A stretch of 21,746 nt of DNA from a virus, in the IMG/VR virus record IMGVR_UViG_3300043775_000131, positions 1-21,746 of that record. The stretch is one strand, 5' to 3'. The notes under the pieces are model-generated. The model worked only from the letters and a program-made list of their open reading frames with translations. It did not search any database and was not told the origin of the DNA. Below are positions 21,042 through 21,746 of this stretch, piece after piece (position 1 is the first letter of the stretch; every line of letters starts with the position of its first letter). The position numbers and the translations under genes are program-made.

Positions 21042-21746
21042 CAAGAGGCCATCCAACCGGAGGAAATCGCCCCACCATAGCCGACCCGGCGTCTGTTGTC
21101 CATCGGCCGCGCCTCGCGGTGCGCCACGGGGTAGGCGAATGTTATGGCGATAGCGTCGGCCGCGTCGGGGCTCGCCAGCCCCCGCGCCTTCATGTCCTTC
21201 TTGCTCTCCAGAAAGATCGTGCCCTTGCTGTCCGGCTTCATCATCGGCCCGGTCAGGTCAGACTTCAGGAAGCGGTCCTTCGGGATGCTGGCCGTCTTTA
21301 ACCACTCCTTCATAGCGCCCCACATCTCAGCCCGCTTGTTGCCATACATCAACGGTTTGACGGACTTCTGGCCAAAGTTCACCCCGCGCACCTTGTAGCG
21401 CTGCTCCTTCAGCCGGTCGACGACGCCCGCGCCCAGCCCACCCTCGTCGATAACTGTAAGGGCCGGGCTGAACTCCGTTATTACGTCGATGACCCGCCCC
21501 ACCACCTCCATGGTGTCGTCGCCCCGATAGCGCCGGATCGCGATGATGTCGCGTCCCTGCCTTACCGCGATGACCGTCGCGTCCGCCCCGAACCGCGCCG
21601 GGTCCACCCCGACCACAATCGGCGCGGACGGATCCTTTGACGGCGGTCTTGCCATGGCTTCTTCAGCGAGCATGGATCCAATGAACTGATCGTCTGAGGC
21701 GTTGGGGAACTCTCCGTAGACCTCGACGTGGGCTGCGCTGCTGTCA
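21041..21746 (-). CDS. terL: Terminase large subunit, C-terminal (nuclease) part, truncated by window edge
   Basis: The frame is open from the right window edge, giving 234 visible residues; an internal ATG at 21673 is not the true start, because the preceding residues (VEVYGEFPNASDDQFIGS) are the typical terminase linker to the nuclease domain. Visible residues 43-55 (IVVGVDPARFGAD, Asp48), 97-103 (TVIDEGG, Asp100) and 192-198 (SPDAADA, Asp194 or Asp197) supply the three acidic metal-binding positions of the RNase H-like nuclease. The ATPase part lies outside the window. The enzyme cuts concatemeric DNA and, with its ATPase, pumps it through the portal. The stop overlaps the next ATG by one base. 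Confidence 0.92.
   Translation of the reverse strand, partial: DSSAAHVEVYGEFPNASDDQFIGSMLAEEAMARPPSKDPSAPIVVGVDPARFGADATVIAVRQGRDIIAIRRYRGDDTMEVVGRVIDVITEFSPALTVIDEGGLGAGVVDRLKEQRYKVRGVNFGQKSVKPLMYGNKRAEMWGAMKEWLKTASIPKDRFLKSDLTGPMMKPDSKGTIFLESKKDMKARGLASPDAADAIAITFAYPVAHREARPMDNRRRVGYGGAISSGWMAS

Overview
The window is one densely packed minus-strand late operon of a P22-like short-tailed (podovirus-type) phage or prophage. Every credible gene reads right to left. It starts inside the large terminase at the right edge and ends inside an endolysin gene at the left edge. Neither end of the phage genome is visible. I see no integrase, repressor, tRNA, CRISPR array or insertion sequence, so phage versus prophage cannot be decided. 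The P22-type capsid, portal and ejection set, a lysozyme domain inside an ejection protein and a beta-helix tailspike suggest a Gram-negative, probably proteobacterial host. The sequence does not show the host more precisely.

Order of transcription, from high to low coordinate: terminase large subunit C-terminal part; DUF6321-like protein; two very small lysine-rich genes (53 and 50 aa); P22-type portal; DUF5856-like protein; a host-recognition block (584-aa beta-helix tailspike, 62-aa protein, 732-aa repetitive beta-rich protein, 101-aa protein); scaffold; P22-type coat protein; strong intrinsic terminator; 163-aa and 110-aa structural proteins; a second hairpin; 81-aa overprinting ORF; gp4-like head-tail adaptor; 331-aa tail-fibre-like protein with 48-bp repeats; gp10-like DNA stabilization/tail hub protein; 309-aa fibre-like protein with 69-bp repeats; 281-aa collar-domain fibre; three small proteins; three internal (ejection) proteins, one carrying a lysozyme domain; a one-helix membrane protein; and an endolysin N-terminus.

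The genes work together as follows. Terminase fills the head through the portal. Scaffold and coat build the shell. The gp4- and gp10-like proteins close the vertex. Spikes and fibres bind and probably trim surface polysaccharide. The ejection proteins open a path through the envelope, helped by the lysozyme domain. The membrane protein and endolysin probably act in lysis.

Adjacent genes nearly always abut or overlap by 1-14 nt (TGATG, TAATG and ATGA junctions), so translational coupling is likely throughout. The few gaps are 50-70 nt: 10553-10604 (hairpin), 11440-11490 (terminator) and 13471-13539 (promoter-like, with the scaffold ribosome binding site). No gene-free stretch exceeds 300 bases.

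The main oddities are: a receptor-binding block of much lower GC wedged between portal and scaffold; two receptor-binding candidates that share an N-terminal anchor motif; UNCG-tetraloop hairpins flanking the two small genes after the coat gene; a 140-nt overprint; and a lysozyme domain whose third catalytic position looks substituted.
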